Part shown: piece after piece, positions 15,084-23,617 of the stretch
How the letters are laid out: each line of letters opens with the position of its first letter
How positions within the stretch are numbered: position 1 is the first letter of the stretch
Source: Micrococcales bacterium KH10
GTDB taxonomy: Bacteria; Actinomycetota; Actinomycetes; Actinomycetales; Cellulomonadaceae
Direction of reading: 5' to 3'
DNA length: 64,000 bases
Assembly: GCA_900188465.1 (NCBI GenBank)
Contig: FZPE01000001.1
Coordinates: forward strand, 930,001 to 994,000
Program-made: the position numbers and the translations under genes
The notes under the pieces: model-generated
What the model was told of the DNA's origin: nothing
Seen by the model: only the letters and a program-made list of their open reading frames with translations
The model's database searches: none

Positions 15084-16061
15084 GTGAAGAGAACATTGCC
15101 CCTGGCCCTGACCGTCGCCGCCGCTGTCGCTCTGGCCGGATGCGGATCCGATTCGAGTCCGGAAGCGGGCGGTGATGCGGAATACAACATCGCGGTGACC
15201 AAGCTGGTGGCCCATGCCTCACTCGACGCCTCCATCGAAGGCTTCAAAGCCGCTATCGAAGATGCCGGTCTCGACGTCAAATACGACGACCAGGACGCGA
15301 ACAACGACCAGCAGGTAGTCGCTTCGATCGCGGGCAGCGTTGCCTCCGGCGACTATGACCTCGTCCTAGGCGTTGCCACACCGATGGCACAAGCCCTCAC
15401 GCAAGCCGTGAGCGACATCCCCATTCTCTTCACTGCCGTGACTGACCCACTGGGCGCAGGACTCGTCGATTCCGTAGCAGCGCCCGGTGCGAACGTCACC
15501 GGAACCTCCGACGCGAACCCCGTCAAAGAGCAAATCGAGCTCATCAAGGAGATCGACCCGTCGGTCAGTTCCGTCGGTGTGATCTACAACGCCGGCGAGG
15601 CGAACTCAATCGTCCAGGTTGACTGGGTCAAGGAAGCCGCGAGCGCCTTGGGTATTGAAGTCAAGGAAGCCACCGCCACCAATACTGCCGAAGTCCAGCA
15701 GGCCGCGGATTCCCTTGAGGTCGACGCGATCTACGTCCCCACCGACAACACGATTGTTTCGGCGCTCGACTCAGTGCTGCAGGTCGGCGAGTCGAAGGGC
15801 ATTCCGGTCTACCCGGCAGAAGGCGACTCTGTCGCCAACGGCGGTGTGGCCACCTACGGCATCTCCTACTACGACCTGGGCTACCAAACCGGCCAGATGG
15901 CCGTGCGCATCCTGACCGAGGACGCGGACCCGGCAACCATGCCAGTGGAGACCCAATCTGACCTGGTGCTTTACCTGAACACCGGTGCCGCTGAGCGCAT
16001 GGGCACCACATTGCCCGAAGCGATCCTGGAGCGGGCCGAAGCCGAGAACATCACCGAGTAG
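15084..16061 (+). CDS. ABC transporter substrate-binding lipoprotein (TrpX-like, ABC_sub_bind family)
   Basis: This is the extracellular solute receptor of an importer encoded with the next two genes. The start is the GTG at 15084, with GGAAGG upstream; it gives a lipoprotein signal peptide with a LAGC lipobox, so the mature protein is tethered through Cys near residue 18. The rest is a two-lobed periplasmic-binding fold of the ABC_sub_bind type: TKLVAHASLDASIEGF at the start of the mature part, then VLGVATPMAQAL and LFTAVTDPLGAGLV. In Firmicutes this family (TrpX) is linked with tryptophan or other aromatic substrates, but the family is broad. The substrate here is unproven and no T-box or trp attenuator was seen upstream. 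Confidence 0.88.
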   Translation: MKRTLPLALTVAAAVALAGCGSDSSPEAGGDAEYNIAVTKLVAHASLDASIEGFKAAIEDAGLDVKYDDQDANNDQQVVASIAGSVASGDYDLVLGVATPMAQALTQAVSDIPILFTAVTDPLGAGLVDSVAAPGANVTGTSDANPVKEQIELIKEIDPSVSSVGVIYNAGEANSIVQVDWVKEAASALGIEVKEATATNTAEVQQAADSLEVDAIYVPTDNTIVSALDSVLQVGESKGIPVYPAEGDSVANGGVATYGISYYDLGYQTGQMAVRILTEDADPATMPVETQSDLVLYLNTGAAERMGTTLPEAILERAEAENITE

Positions 16062-16102
16062 TCCTCACTCCCACGCGCATCACCGGCCACTGAAGGAGCC
16101 CC

Positions 16103-17080
16103 ATGATCACCGCTGTCGAGTTGGGCCTGCTCTATGCCCTCATGGCATTGGGCGTCTACCTGACGTTTCGTATTCTCGAATTCGCCGACTTGACGGTTGA
16201 TGGCGGTTTCACCACTGGTGCGGCAGTGGCAGGTGTCTCCATCGTCAATGGCGTCGACCCGCTGGTGGCTTCCGGTGCCGCGTTCGTTGCCGGTCTAGGC
16301 GCCGGAACGATCACGGGATTGCTGCACACCAAAGCGAATATCGACGGACTCCTGGCCGGGATCCTGACCCAGATTGCGCTGTATTCGATCAACCTGCGCA
16401 TCATGGGCAAGCCGAATATCTCGCTGCTGAGAGAAGACACGCTCTTTTCCGGGCTACGCGCCTCCGGGCACCTCGGCGGATCGTCCTACGTCGGTATCGG
16501 CATATTGAGCCTGGTCGCCCTGGCATTCCTGGCGCTGATCATCTGGTTCCTGCACACCGACCTTGGCCTGGCCATGCGGGCAACCGGCGACAACTCGGAG
16601 ATGATCCGCTCGTTCGGGGTGTCGACCGATGCGCAGAAGATCCTCGGTTTGGCGCTGTCCAACGGTTTGGTGGCGCTATCGGGCTCGCTCGTCGCGCAAT
16701 ACCAAGGCTTTGCGGACTCCACGATGGGCATCGGAATGATCGTGGCCGGTCTCGCATCGGTGATCATCGGTCAGGCGATCTTCGGACGCCTCACCGTGTT
16801 CCGAGCGGCGTTCGCGGTGGTCGTCGGTTCAGTGCTGTACCGCGTCGTCATCTTCTTGGCACTTAAAGCAGGGCTGAATCCCAACGACACCAAGATCATC
16901 TCGGCGGTTTTGGTGGTGTTGGCCCTCGTGCTGCCTCAGATGGGGTTCTTCAAACGGATACCCGCACGGTTCCGGCCGCGCAATGGCGCCCAAACCGCGG
17001 CCACCGGAGGAACAGTCGATGACCCCGTTGCTCCCAGCGAATCAGATGCCGAACCGGCTGCGGCCCCAAAGGAGCAGTGA
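16103..17080 (+). CDS. ABC transporter permease (branched-chain amino acid/TrpY-like family)
   Basis: This is the membrane-spanning subunit of the importer, 325 residues, with about eight to nine hydrophobic helices. The N terminus (AVELGLLYALMALGVYLTFR, then ADLTVDGGFTTGAAV) is characteristic of the BPD_transp_2 permeases that pair with ABC_sub_bind receptors. The C-terminal 40 or so residues are hydrophilic and rich in Ala, Pro and Glu. It lies 41 nt after the receptor gene with an AAGGAG site, and its stop codon overlaps the ATPase start, so the three genes form one operon. Confidence 0.9.
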   Translation: MITAVELGLLYALMALGVYLTFRILEFADLTVDGGFTTGAAVAGVSIVNGVDPLVASGAAFVAGLGAGTITGLLHTKANIDGLLAGILTQIALYSINLRIMGKPNISLLREDTLFSGLRASGHLGGSSYVGIGILSLVALAFLALIIWFLHTDLGLAMRATGDNSEMIRSFGVSTDAQKILGLALSNGLVALSGSLVAQYQGFADSTMGIGMIVAGLASVIIGQAIFGRLTVFRAAFAVVVGSVLYRVVIFLALKAGLNPNDTKIISAVLVVLALVLPQMGFFKRIPARFRPRNGAQTAATGGTVDDPVAPSESDAEPAAAPKEQ

Positions 17081-17871
17081 TGTTACAACTCACCGGAATA
17101 TCGAAGACCTTCTTCCCCGGCACGGTTAACGAGCGGCGGGCGCTGGTCGATATCGACTTGCACCTCAAGGAGCGGGACTTCGTCACCGTCATCGGCTCCA
17201 ACGGCGCCGGCAAGTCGACACTGCTGAACATCGTCTCAGGGTCGATTCGCGCCGATCAGGGCACGGTCGCCATCGGCGGTCGCGACGTGACGAAGTTGAC
17301 CGATTTCCAATGCGCTTCCTATATCGGACGAGTTTTCCAGAACCCGTCCGCCGGTACTGCACCGCATATGACCATCAAGGAGAATCTCGCGGTCGCGCAG
17401 CAGCGTGGCAGGCGACGCGGCCTGCGACTGGCAGTGACAAAGGCACGGCGCGAACAGTTCAAGCAGGAGTTAGCCACGCTGGAGCAGGGCTTGGAGAACC
17501 GTTTGGATGACTGGGTCGGCTTGCTCTCTGGTGGGCAGCGCCAATCCTTGTCCTTGCTGATGGCGACGTTCACGCACCCGCAGATCTTGTTATTGGACGA
17601 GCACACGGCCGCACTCGACCCGCAACGCGCTGCCTTGGTGACCCGATTGACTGCTGAGCTGGTGGAACGGCACCACCTGACCACCTTGATGGTCACCCAC
17701 AACATGGAGCAGGCTCTGACCATGGGCAACCGTCTGATCATGATGCACCAGGGAAAGATCATCATGGATGTCGCGGGCGAGGAAAAAGCCGCTATGAAGG
17801 TGCCAGACCTGTTGGCGGCCTTCGAGAACATCCGCGGCGCGGAGTTGTCGGATCGGACACTGCTGGCCTAG
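17080..17871 (+). CDS. ABC transporter ATP-binding protein (TrpZ-like)
   Basis: This is the ATPase subunit of the importer, 263 residues from the ATG at 17080; a GTG three bases earlier is possible, but AAAGGAG fits the ATG better. It has Walker A GSNGAGKST, Q-loop FQNPSAG, signature LSGGQRQSLSLLMA, Walker B ILLLDEHTAALDP and H-loop VTHN. The stop/start overlap TGATG with the permease implies coupling. It converges on the subtilase gene with only 26 nt between the stops and no obvious terminator there. Confidence 0.93.
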   Translation: MLQLTGISKTFFPGTVNERRALVDIDLHLKERDFVTVIGSNGAGKSTLLNIVSGSIRADQGTVAIGGRDVTKLTDFQCASYIGRVFQNPSAGTAPHMTIKENLAVAQQRGRRRGLRLAVTKARREQFKQELATLEQGLENRLDDWVGLLSGGQRQSLSLLMATFTHPQILLLDEHTAALDPQRAALVTRLTAELVERHHLTTLMVTHNMEQALTMGNRLIMMHQGKIIMDVAGEEKAAMKVPDLLAAFENIRGAELSDRTLLA

Positions 17872-17897
17872 TCTCAACGCCGGTGTAGTCCCATGCG

Positions 17898-20800
17898 CTA
17901 GCGAGCGCGCATCACCCGCACGACTTTGACCTTGGATCGTTTCGCCTTGATCTTCTTCGTGCCGCGGTATCGCACCTTGATCTTGTTGCGCCCGATCTTG
18001 CTCAGCCTGATTTTCAGGACACGTTTGCCCTTCTTGAGCTTGACGACTTTGACGCGTTTCTTGCCTACTCGGATCACGATCTTGCCCTTGGCCGCTTTGC
18101 CAGCCGACCTCACCTTGACCCGGATCTTCACCTTATTGCCCGCGCGGACCTGCTTGGCGAAAACCTTCACCTTCACCTTGGCGGGCTTCTTAGCGGATTT
18201 GAGCGCGGTGCCGGACTTGATCTTGGTCTGGTCCTTGTCCGTACCGTCGCTCTGATCCCCGCCATCTTGCCCAGGGTCGGAGTTCTGACCGGTGTTGCCG
18301 CCCTGACCTGGCTCTTGATCCGAGCCTCCCCCAGGTGAGGTGGAATACGGCTCGACTGTCACCGCTGCCGAGGTCGCCTCACCACTGCGCCCGCTCAGGG
18401 TGGCGACGACTCGTACCGCAATCTGGGAGTTCTCGTCCGCCTCGGCCAGCAGGTAACTTTCGCCTGTCGCCTCGGGGATGGCCTGTCCGTCCCGCAACCA
18501 CTGGTACGAGTAGGTGGCGCCATCGGCATCGAGCCAGGTACCGCGATTGACGCTCAAGGTGGACCCGACCCTCGGCGTTCCGGTGATCGACGGGGCCTGC
18601 GTGGCAACCGGTGACCCGTCGTGCACCATGACGCTGGCTGAGGTGGCAGTGCCAGTTTTGGTACCGCGTGTGGCTGTCACCCGCACTGATATCGCTTTTC
18701 CTTCATCCTCTGCGGCGACCGCATACGATGCGCCAGTGGCGGCGGCGATCGTCTGACCGTCGCGCAACCACTGATATGCGTAGGTGAAGGTCCCCGCGCC
18801 AGTCCATTCGCCGGTACTGGCGCTCAGGGTCTGTCCGACGCGTGGCAGTCCACTGATCACAGGAGGCGAAACTGAGTTCGCTTGGTCCGGCTGGACGTCG
18901 AGCACCTGGGTCCGGGTTCCGCTGACGTTATGCATATGGACGAGCAACACCTTCGCGTCGGTGTCCTGGCTCTTGCGATGGACCACGAGGTCAGTGCCCG
19001 CGATGGACTTCACGAAGTGCGAGTTGAAACCTTGCGGGCGCTCAAACCACACGTCGGGGTTGTAGACGTCGTAGGTGATGGTGCCGGTGTCGTCGTTCAA
19101 GCCATCGGCGATGAGCCGCGCTTTGTAGGTGATCTTGGTGCTGCCCGAGTGACCTGGAGAGAATCCGATGTTCTTCAGGTTGACCGTCAAGATCCACACA
19201 TTGTTGTCGAAGGCGTTCGTATCCCAATGGGCGTCGTAACCGTTGACGCTTTGGGTCTCTACGACCGCTCCATCACTTTCTCGAATGGTGCGCACTATGT
19301 AACGATCATCCTTCTCGGCACTGCCTTGGTTCTTGGGCTGAACGAGTTCAAGACGATACTTCTGATTGTTGAACTCGGTCGTCAATTCAATGGCCGCCGA
19401 TACTGAATCAAGACCCGTGACCGGACGCGGGCGATTCCCTCGTCCTGAAATCGCGAAGTACAGCGTGCCGTTCGATCGTTCCGCCAGTTCTGGCGAGTTC
19501 GTGGCTGCTCCTACCAGGTCGGTGTCAGCCGACCGCCGCGTCGGACGGTCCTGCGGCACGTTGTTGTTGTCATCGGTGATCCCCCATTGGAAACCCATGC
19601 TCAACGGGTGGGCGACATCGTTGAATGATTCGTTGCCGAAGTCCAGTCCGGTGCCCCCGAAACGGATACGTCCGCGCAGCGGATCTTCACCGTCGAAGAC
19701 CGGGTTTTGCCCCGCGATCTCAGTCGCAGGCTTCGGTGCCGCATAGACACCCAGGCGAAGCCACGGCACGTTGGCAGGGTCAGTCGATTGCAGGTCCAGG
19801 ATGCCCGAGGCCTCGGTGACGAGCTGTCGCTGGTGACCATGTGACGTATTCGGCGACATGGTCGGGTCATAGGTGCGACGCAACGCCAGCGGGTCTGGAA
19901 TCGAAAGCGTGACCGTCACCTTTGACGTTCCCCCGGCTGGCACCGTGATCTGGGCAGGCGAAGTGGCGAAGTTGACACCTGGTGTCGTCGTGAACGGCAC
20001 GTAGCCGGTATTGAAGGTTGCAGCAGATGTACCGTCGTTGCGGACGGTGACAGTGCGCGTCAGCGTGGTCGGTTTCGACACCTCGACCACACCGAAGGAC
20101 GCGGTCACCAGATGACCATTCTCGTCAGAGGACAACCAGACCTTGCTCTTAGCCGCGTCAGCCGTATTGATCAAACCCGTACCAGTACGGGTCAACGCAT
20201 ACTTGCGGTCTTCAGAGTCCGTCAAACTGGATGACGCGGTGTTCATCATCAGTGCTTTGAAGCGCAGCGCTGCATTGTCATTCTTGCCCCGCCAATTGTC
20301 ATGGGCTTGTATCGCCACCGCTGCCGCTCCAGCGGCCATCGGAGCAGACATCGACGTGCCATTTGCGGGGTTGGAGTTACTGCCCGTCCCGCTCGTCGCC
20401 GATACGACCCCCGAACCGATTGCGGTGAGGTCAGGTTTCACGCGGTCGTAATAAGAACCGTGCGCCCCACGGGAGCTAAAGCCCGAGATCCGCTGCTGCT
20501 TGTCGGCCGACGCGACAGTGAGCGCTCGTTCCGAGATACCCGGAGACCCGCCGACATCAACGTAATCGCCCCCATTGCCTTGCGATATCACCGCGATGAC
20601 ACCCGACTGATTCAACACGGCGAGGGCGTTTTCCTGGTAAGTGTTGTCGATCTGACCCCAGTCCGCACCGATGGACTGGTTAATGATGTCGATCCGATTC
20701 CCATCAGCGACCTGTTGAGCCACATACTCAATCGATGCTACGCCCAGCGACGTGCCGCCACTGCCATCGGCAAAAATCTTGATCGGCCACAATTTGGCGT

Positions 20801-21809
20801 CCGGAGCCATACCGGGGCCGATTCTGAGGCCTGCCACCTGAGATGCCGTCACCGAGGAATAGCTGCTTGGATCGAACCTCGTCCCGTTCGTGTTGACGCC
20901 CCAGCCTGCCACGATGCCCGCGACATGGGTTCCGTGATCAGAATTGCCGGTGGGGATCGGGTTGTTGTCCTGATTGGCCAGGTCAACCATGCCCACAATC
21001 TTGTTTGAGTCATACCATCCTGGTTGCGGATTCGCTCCCGGGTCTGCTTTCGCAGTGTTATACGCGGCAACGGTGCCAGCACCACCGAAGTGGGCATGAG
21101 TGTAGTCGAAGCCCGAGTCGGCTACCGCCACCACCACATCGCGTCCGGTGTTCCCTGCACGCCAAGCCTCGATGGCCTTGAGCAGGTCAGCGCTCGCCGC
21201 ATTTGCCGGGCGGACACCCGGCGGACTAATGACCGCCTTGGGCCGCTCCATATAGGGCAACTCCACAATGGTGACAACATCCGCACGAGCCGTGACGTGC
21301 CGCAAGGTCCGGCTGGATACGTTCATAGCCACGCCAGGAATGGTGTATTGCGATTCATACAGGACGAAGGCACCCGGGTCCAGTGCCTGCACGGCTGCGA
21401 CGATTCGGTCGGTTCTTCGCACAGTGGTGCTGGCGATGCCGCGCGCCGTGCTCCGGGCGCTGGAGACTCTAGCCCCACGACGTTCGGCTTCTCGCAATGC
21501 CATCAGCGCGGATTTGCCGGTGGTCTGGATAAAGACGTCTTTGCGGCCTTCCGCCTGTGCTAACCAATCGGTGGTTCCCACGGGTTCTGTACCGTCGATA
21601 TAGTTATCTGACTCCTCGGTTTCAGCAGCGACGGCCCCCGCTGGCTCGTCATTCGACTGCGTAGCGCTGATTGTCGCACGTGAATCCGCTGATCCCGCTG
21701 GCCCTGCCGATTCCGCTGACGCAACGGGTGCGGCGATTGCCCCGGTCACCGCAAGAGCAAATGCCGTAACTGCAGCGACGACACGATGATTGACGGTCTT
21801 TAATCGCAC
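17898..21809 (-). CDS. Large secreted subtilisin-like serine protease (S8) with Ig-like repeats and a basic C-terminal domain
   Basis: This is an extracellular peptidase of 1303 residues. I choose the GTG at 21809, since GGGAG lies 6 nt upstream and the protein then opens with a clean signal peptide ending near PVASA; an ATG at 21848 is in frame but less likely. The catalytic triad is visible: D231 in VVVAVADSGFDY, H292 in SDHGTHVAG, S486 in NGTSMSAP, with oxyanion N412 in SQGNGG. After a long beta-rich region come two Ig-like repeats with YQWLRDGQ (a type common in actinobacterial exoproteins), a Gly/Gln/Asp linker, and a last domain with 46 Lys/Arg and no Asp/Glu in 108 residues. No LPXTG is present. 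A perfect 18-bp palindrome and a 16-bp motif lie upstream. Confidence 0.93.
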   Translation of the reverse strand: MRLKTVNHRVVAAVTAFALAVTGAIAAPVASAESAGPAGSADSRATISATQSNDEPAGAVAAETEESDNYIDGTEPVGTTDWLAQAEGRKDVFIQTTGKSALMALREAERRGARVSSARSTARGIASTTVRRTDRIVAAVQALDPGAFVLYESQYTIPGVAMNVSSRTLRHVTARADVVTIVELPYMERPKAVISPPGVRPANAASADLLKAIEAWRAGNTGRDVVVAVADSGFDYTHAHFGGAGTVAAYNTAKADPGANPQPGWYDSNKIVGMVDLANQDNNPIPTGNSDHGTHVAGIVAGWGVNTNGTRFDPSSYSSVTASQVAGLRIGPGMAPDAKLWPIKIFADGSGGTSLGVASIEYVAQQVADGNRIDIINQSIGADWGQIDNTYQENALAVLNQSGVIAVISQGNGGDYVDVGGSPGISERALTVASADKQQRISGFSSRGAHGSYYDRVKPDLTAIGSGVVSATSGTGSNSNPANGTSMSAPMAAGAAAVAIQAHDNWRGKNDNAALRFKALMMNTASSSLTDSEDRKYALTRTGTGLINTADAAKSKVWLSSDENGHLVTASFGVVEVSKPTTLTRTVTVRNDGTSAATFNTGYVPFTTTPGVNFATSPAQITVPAGGTSKVTVTLSIPDPLALRRTYDPTMSPNTSHGHQRQLVTEASGILDLQSTDPANVPWLRLGVYAAPKPATEIAGQNPVFDGEDPLRGRIRFGGTGLDFGNESFNDVAHPLSMGFQWGITDDNNNVPQDRPTRRSADTDLVGAATNSPELAERSNGTLYFAISGRGNRPRPVTGLDSVSAAIELTTEFNNQKYRLELVQPKNQGSAEKDDRYIVRTIRESDGAVVETQSVNGYDAHWDTNAFDNNVWILTVNLKNIGFSPGHSGSTKITYKARLIADGLNDDTGTITYDVYNPDVWFERPQGFNSHFVKSIAGTDLVVHRKSQDTDAKVLLVHMHNVSGTRTQVLDVQPDQANSVSPPVISGLPRVGQTLSASTGEWTGAGTFTYAYQWLRDGQTIAAATGASYAVAAEDEGKAISVRVTATRGTKTGTATSASVMVHDGSPVATQAPSITGTPRVGSTLSVNRGTWLDADGATYSYQWLRDGQAIPEATGESYLLAEADENSQIAVRVVATLSGRSGEATSAAVTVEPYSTSPGGGSDQEPGQGGNTGQNSDPGQDGGDQSDGTDKDQTKIKSGTALKSAKKPAKVKVKVFAKQVRAGNKVKIRVKVRSAGKAAKGKIVIRVGKKRVKVVKLKKGKRVLKIRLSKIGRNKIKVRYRGTKKIKAKRSKVKVVRVMRAR

Positions 21810-21836
21810 TAGAGACTCCCACAATGAAGCAAAGGA

Positions 21837-21854
21837 TGACACATCCATGTGTCA
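21837..21854. promoter_or_regulatory. Perfect 18-bp palindrome upstream of the subtilase gene
   Basis: TGACACAT-CC-ATGTGTCA lies 28 nt before the chosen start codon. Perfect 8-bp arms with a 2-bp centre are typical of a dimeric repressor operator. A weaker inverted repeat, CGGTCAG ... CTGACCG (21855-21882), follows directly. Confidence 0.5.
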
Positions 21855-21894
21855 CGGTCAGCCACACCGTCGTGACTGACCGCCGTTGCCTAGG

Positions 21895-21922
21895 ATACTA
21901 CCGGCCGACATCGTTGTCATGC
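21895..21922 (-). promoter_or_regulatory. Shared motif GCATGACAACGATGTC plus a -10-like TAGTAT upstream of the subtilase gene
   Basis: On the minus strand the 16-mer GCATGACAACGATGTC (21907-21922) sits six bases before TAGTAT (21895-21900), that is, over the spacer and -35 region of a promoter that lacks a consensus -35. The same 16-mer occurs upstream of the GH92 gene. Its core GACA-ACGA-TGTC is nearly palindromic. Confidence 0.5.
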
Positions 21923-22000
21923 GGAGTGGAGGGGTCTCACCTAATCGTGTCGATTCGGGTGGCGCTCAGGTGGTGCGCGCCGCACACCGGGGAGTCACAG

Positions 22001-22066
22001 TTGCCGCAGGAATTCTTTCTTGTTGTCGGCAAACAAACCGTCGACACGAAAGAAATCCTGCAGCAA
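22001..22066 (+). repeat. 66-nt intergenic hairpin repeat, copy 1
   Basis: This element begins TTGCCGCAGG and ends CAGCAA; its two ends pair over about 17 of 20 positions. An inner hairpin GTTGTCGG / CCGTCGAC closes on a CAAACAAA loop. A second copy of the same length and plan lies at 38939-39004, with several stem changes that keep pairing. It lies between the rplL terminator and the subtilase gene. Function is unknown. Confidence 0.75.
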
Positions 22067-22112
22067 TTGGTCCGGGGACGGCCTGGGACAGCCGTGCGCG
22101 GCCGGGGACGCA

Positions 22113-22142
22113 GAAGGGCCGCACCTTCCGGTGCGGCCCTTC
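22113..22142 (-). terminator. Hairpin terminator after rplL
   Basis: A perfect 13-bp stem (22113-22125 with 22130-22142) and a TTCC loop lie 31 nt past the rplL stop. There is no T-run on the minus strand, so it is a hairpin-only terminator. Confidence 0.75.
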
Positions 22143-22172
22143 AAAGTGAGGTTAGTCCTTAACAGACAAGAA

Positions 22173-22565
22173 TCACTTGACGGTGACGGTAGCGCCGGCG
22201 CCTTCGAGGGCTTCCTTCGCCTTGTCAGCGGCTTCCTTGGTGACAGCCTCGAGAAGCGGCTTCGGTGCACCATCAACGAGTTCCTTGGCTTCCTTCAGGC
22301 CGAGGCTCGTCAGGGCGCGCACCTCCTTGATGACTGCAATCTTCTTGTCGCCAGCCGACTCAAGGATGACGTCGAACTCGTCCTTCTCCTCAGCAGCAGC
22401 GGCACCGTCGCCAGCGCCAGCAGGGCCAGCAGCAACGGCAACAGCAGCCGGAGCGGCAGCGGTAACGTCGAACTCGTCCTCGAATGCCTTGACGAACTCA
22501 GACAGCTCGATCAGGGTCAGCTCTTTGAAAGCTGCAATGAGCTCTTCAGTGCTCAACTTCGCCAT
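22173..22565 (-). CDS. rplL: 50S ribosomal protein L7/L12
   Basis: This is the stalk protein that recruits translation GTPases, 130 residues. The N-terminal dimerisation domain ([20 protein letters not shown]) is followed by an Ala/Gly-rich hinge and a C-terminal domain with [20 protein letters not shown]. It follows rplJ after 76 nt and shares its leader and promoter. A hairpin terminator lies just past the stop. Confidence 0.98.
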   Translation of the reverse strand: MAKLSTEELIAAFKELTLIELSEFVKAFEDEFDVTAAAPAAVAVAAGPAGAGDGAAAAEEKDEFDVILESAGDKKIAVIKEVRALTSLGLKEAKELVDGAPKPLLEAVTKEAADKAKEALEGAGATVTVK

Positions 22566-22641
22566 GATTGGCGTTCCTTCCTAGTAGGTCTGCGTGAAGC
22601 AGGGGGTTTGGTGATGCCGCGTTAGCGCCTTACGGCACGTG

Positions 22642-23169
22642 TCACGCAGCTTCGCTTGACGCCTGCTTCTCGCGCAGCGCCTCGATAGTACGTACAGCCT
22701 TGGATGCAGGAGCGGTGAACATGTAGGCAGCCTGGAACAGCTTGCCCTTCATAGCACCAGCAGCCTTGGCCAGCAGAACCTCGCGCGACTCAAGGTCAGC
22801 GAGTTTGTCGATCTCCGCAGCGGTCACTGGGCGTCCGTCAAGGACACCCGACTTCACGACCAGCTCGGGGTTCGCCTTGGCGAAGTCACGCAGGCCCTTG
22901 GCCGCCTCAACCGGGTCACCGGTGATAAAGGCGATTGCGGTCGGACCCTTGAGGTCGGTGTCGAGTCCTTCGACACCAACCTGCTTGGCCGCGATAGCAG
23001 CGAGCGTGTTCTTCACCACGGCGTAGGATGCGTTACCGCGCAGTGACCGACGAAGCTCTTGGAGCTGCGTCACAGTCAAGCCACGGTACTCGGTCAGCAC
23101 TGCTGCGTTGGACTGCTGGAATTCCTCCACCAGTTCCGCGACAGCGGCTGCCTTGTCAGGCCTCGCCAT
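22642..23169 (-). CDS. rplJ: 50S ribosomal protein L10
   Basis: L10 anchors the L12 stalk to 23S rRNA. The 175-residue protein starts [13 protein letters not shown] with GAAGGA upstream and has the usual [13 protein letters not shown] and KNTLAAIAA segments. A structured leader that contains a terminator-like hairpin with a T-run precedes it. This is consistent with L10/L12 autoregulation as known for the L10 leader family. The gene is separated from rplA by a chitinase gene, which is unusual. Confidence 0.98.
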   Translation of the reverse strand: MARPDKAAAVAELVEEFQQSNAAVLTEYRGLTVTQLQELRRSLRGNASYAVVKNTLAAIAAKQVGVEGLDTDLKGPTAIAFITGDPVEAAKGLRDFAKANPELVVKSGVLDGRPVTAAEIDKLADLESREVLLAKAAGAMKGKLFQAAYMFTAPASKAVRTIEALREKQASSEAA

Positions 23170-23361
23170 GGCATTCCTTCCGATGATGCAGATCGCCGTT
23201 GAGCCGCCTCATACAAAAAGCCCCGCGCAAGGCGAGGCTTGATTCAACATGGCAATGTTGGTCTTCGCGTCACCTGCGCCGGCCTCCGCTTCAGCGGGAC
23301 TTCGGACGTTGCGCCTTGAATGAATCCGGGCAGCAACATTCGACCTGCGGTCTTGGGTTAC
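23170..23361 (-). promoter_or_regulatory. L10-type leader of rplJL
   Basis: The transcript from the promoter at 23368-23396 would carry about 190 nt of leader. The central part (minus strand, about 23325-23255) contains the stem-forming CCCGCTGAAGCGG and the downstream GCAGGTGACGCGAAGACC, resembling the L10-binding leader architecture. An intrinsic-terminator hairpin follows just before rplJ. Assignment to the L10 leader family rests on position and general shape; a covariance search was not possible. Confidence 0.6.
23215..23238 (-). terminator. Attenuator-like terminator in the rplJ leader
   Basis: On the minus strand GCCTCGC (23238-23232) pairs with GCGGGGC (23226-23220) and is followed directly by five Ts (23219-23215). 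It lies 46 nt before the rplJ start codon, so it would stop transcription before the gene unless an upstream structure prevents it. Confidence 0.7.
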
Positions 23362-23367
23362 CCGATC

Positions 23368-23396
23368 AATATACGCAATCAGGGTGGGTGAAGCAA
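23368..23396 (-). promoter_or_regulatory. Promoter of rplJL
   Basis: On the minus strand, TTGCTT (23391-23396) and TATATT (23368-23373) are 17 nt apart. The start point would be near 23361. Having its own promoter fits the separation of rplJL from rplKA by the chitinase gene. Confidence 0.75.
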
Positions 23397-23478
23397 ATTG
23401 CCTGCGCTGACCTACCTGCCCCGGTTACAGGCACGCACTTTCCGGAACAGTGACAAAGTGTCGGCACTCGCCGTCATG

Positions 23479-23520
23479 CAAGGGCTTCCTCACCTGATGC
23501 AGCAGATGAGGAAGCCCTTG
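23479..23520 (-). terminator. Hairpin downstream of the chitinase gene
   Basis: A 14-bp perfect stem, CAAGGGCTTCCTCA (23479-23492) and TGAGGAAGCCCTTG (23507-23520), with a 14-nt loop lies about 100 nt past the chitinase stop. No T-run follows on the minus strand. Confidence 0.65.
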
Positions 23521-23617
23521 GCTGTGTGGTGTTGTTAAGTGCAGTTTCGCGCTAGTTGTGCCATCACCCGAACTGCGGTTCGCGGCTGCGACTCGCGCAG
23601 TCTCCAAGCAGTGCCCG

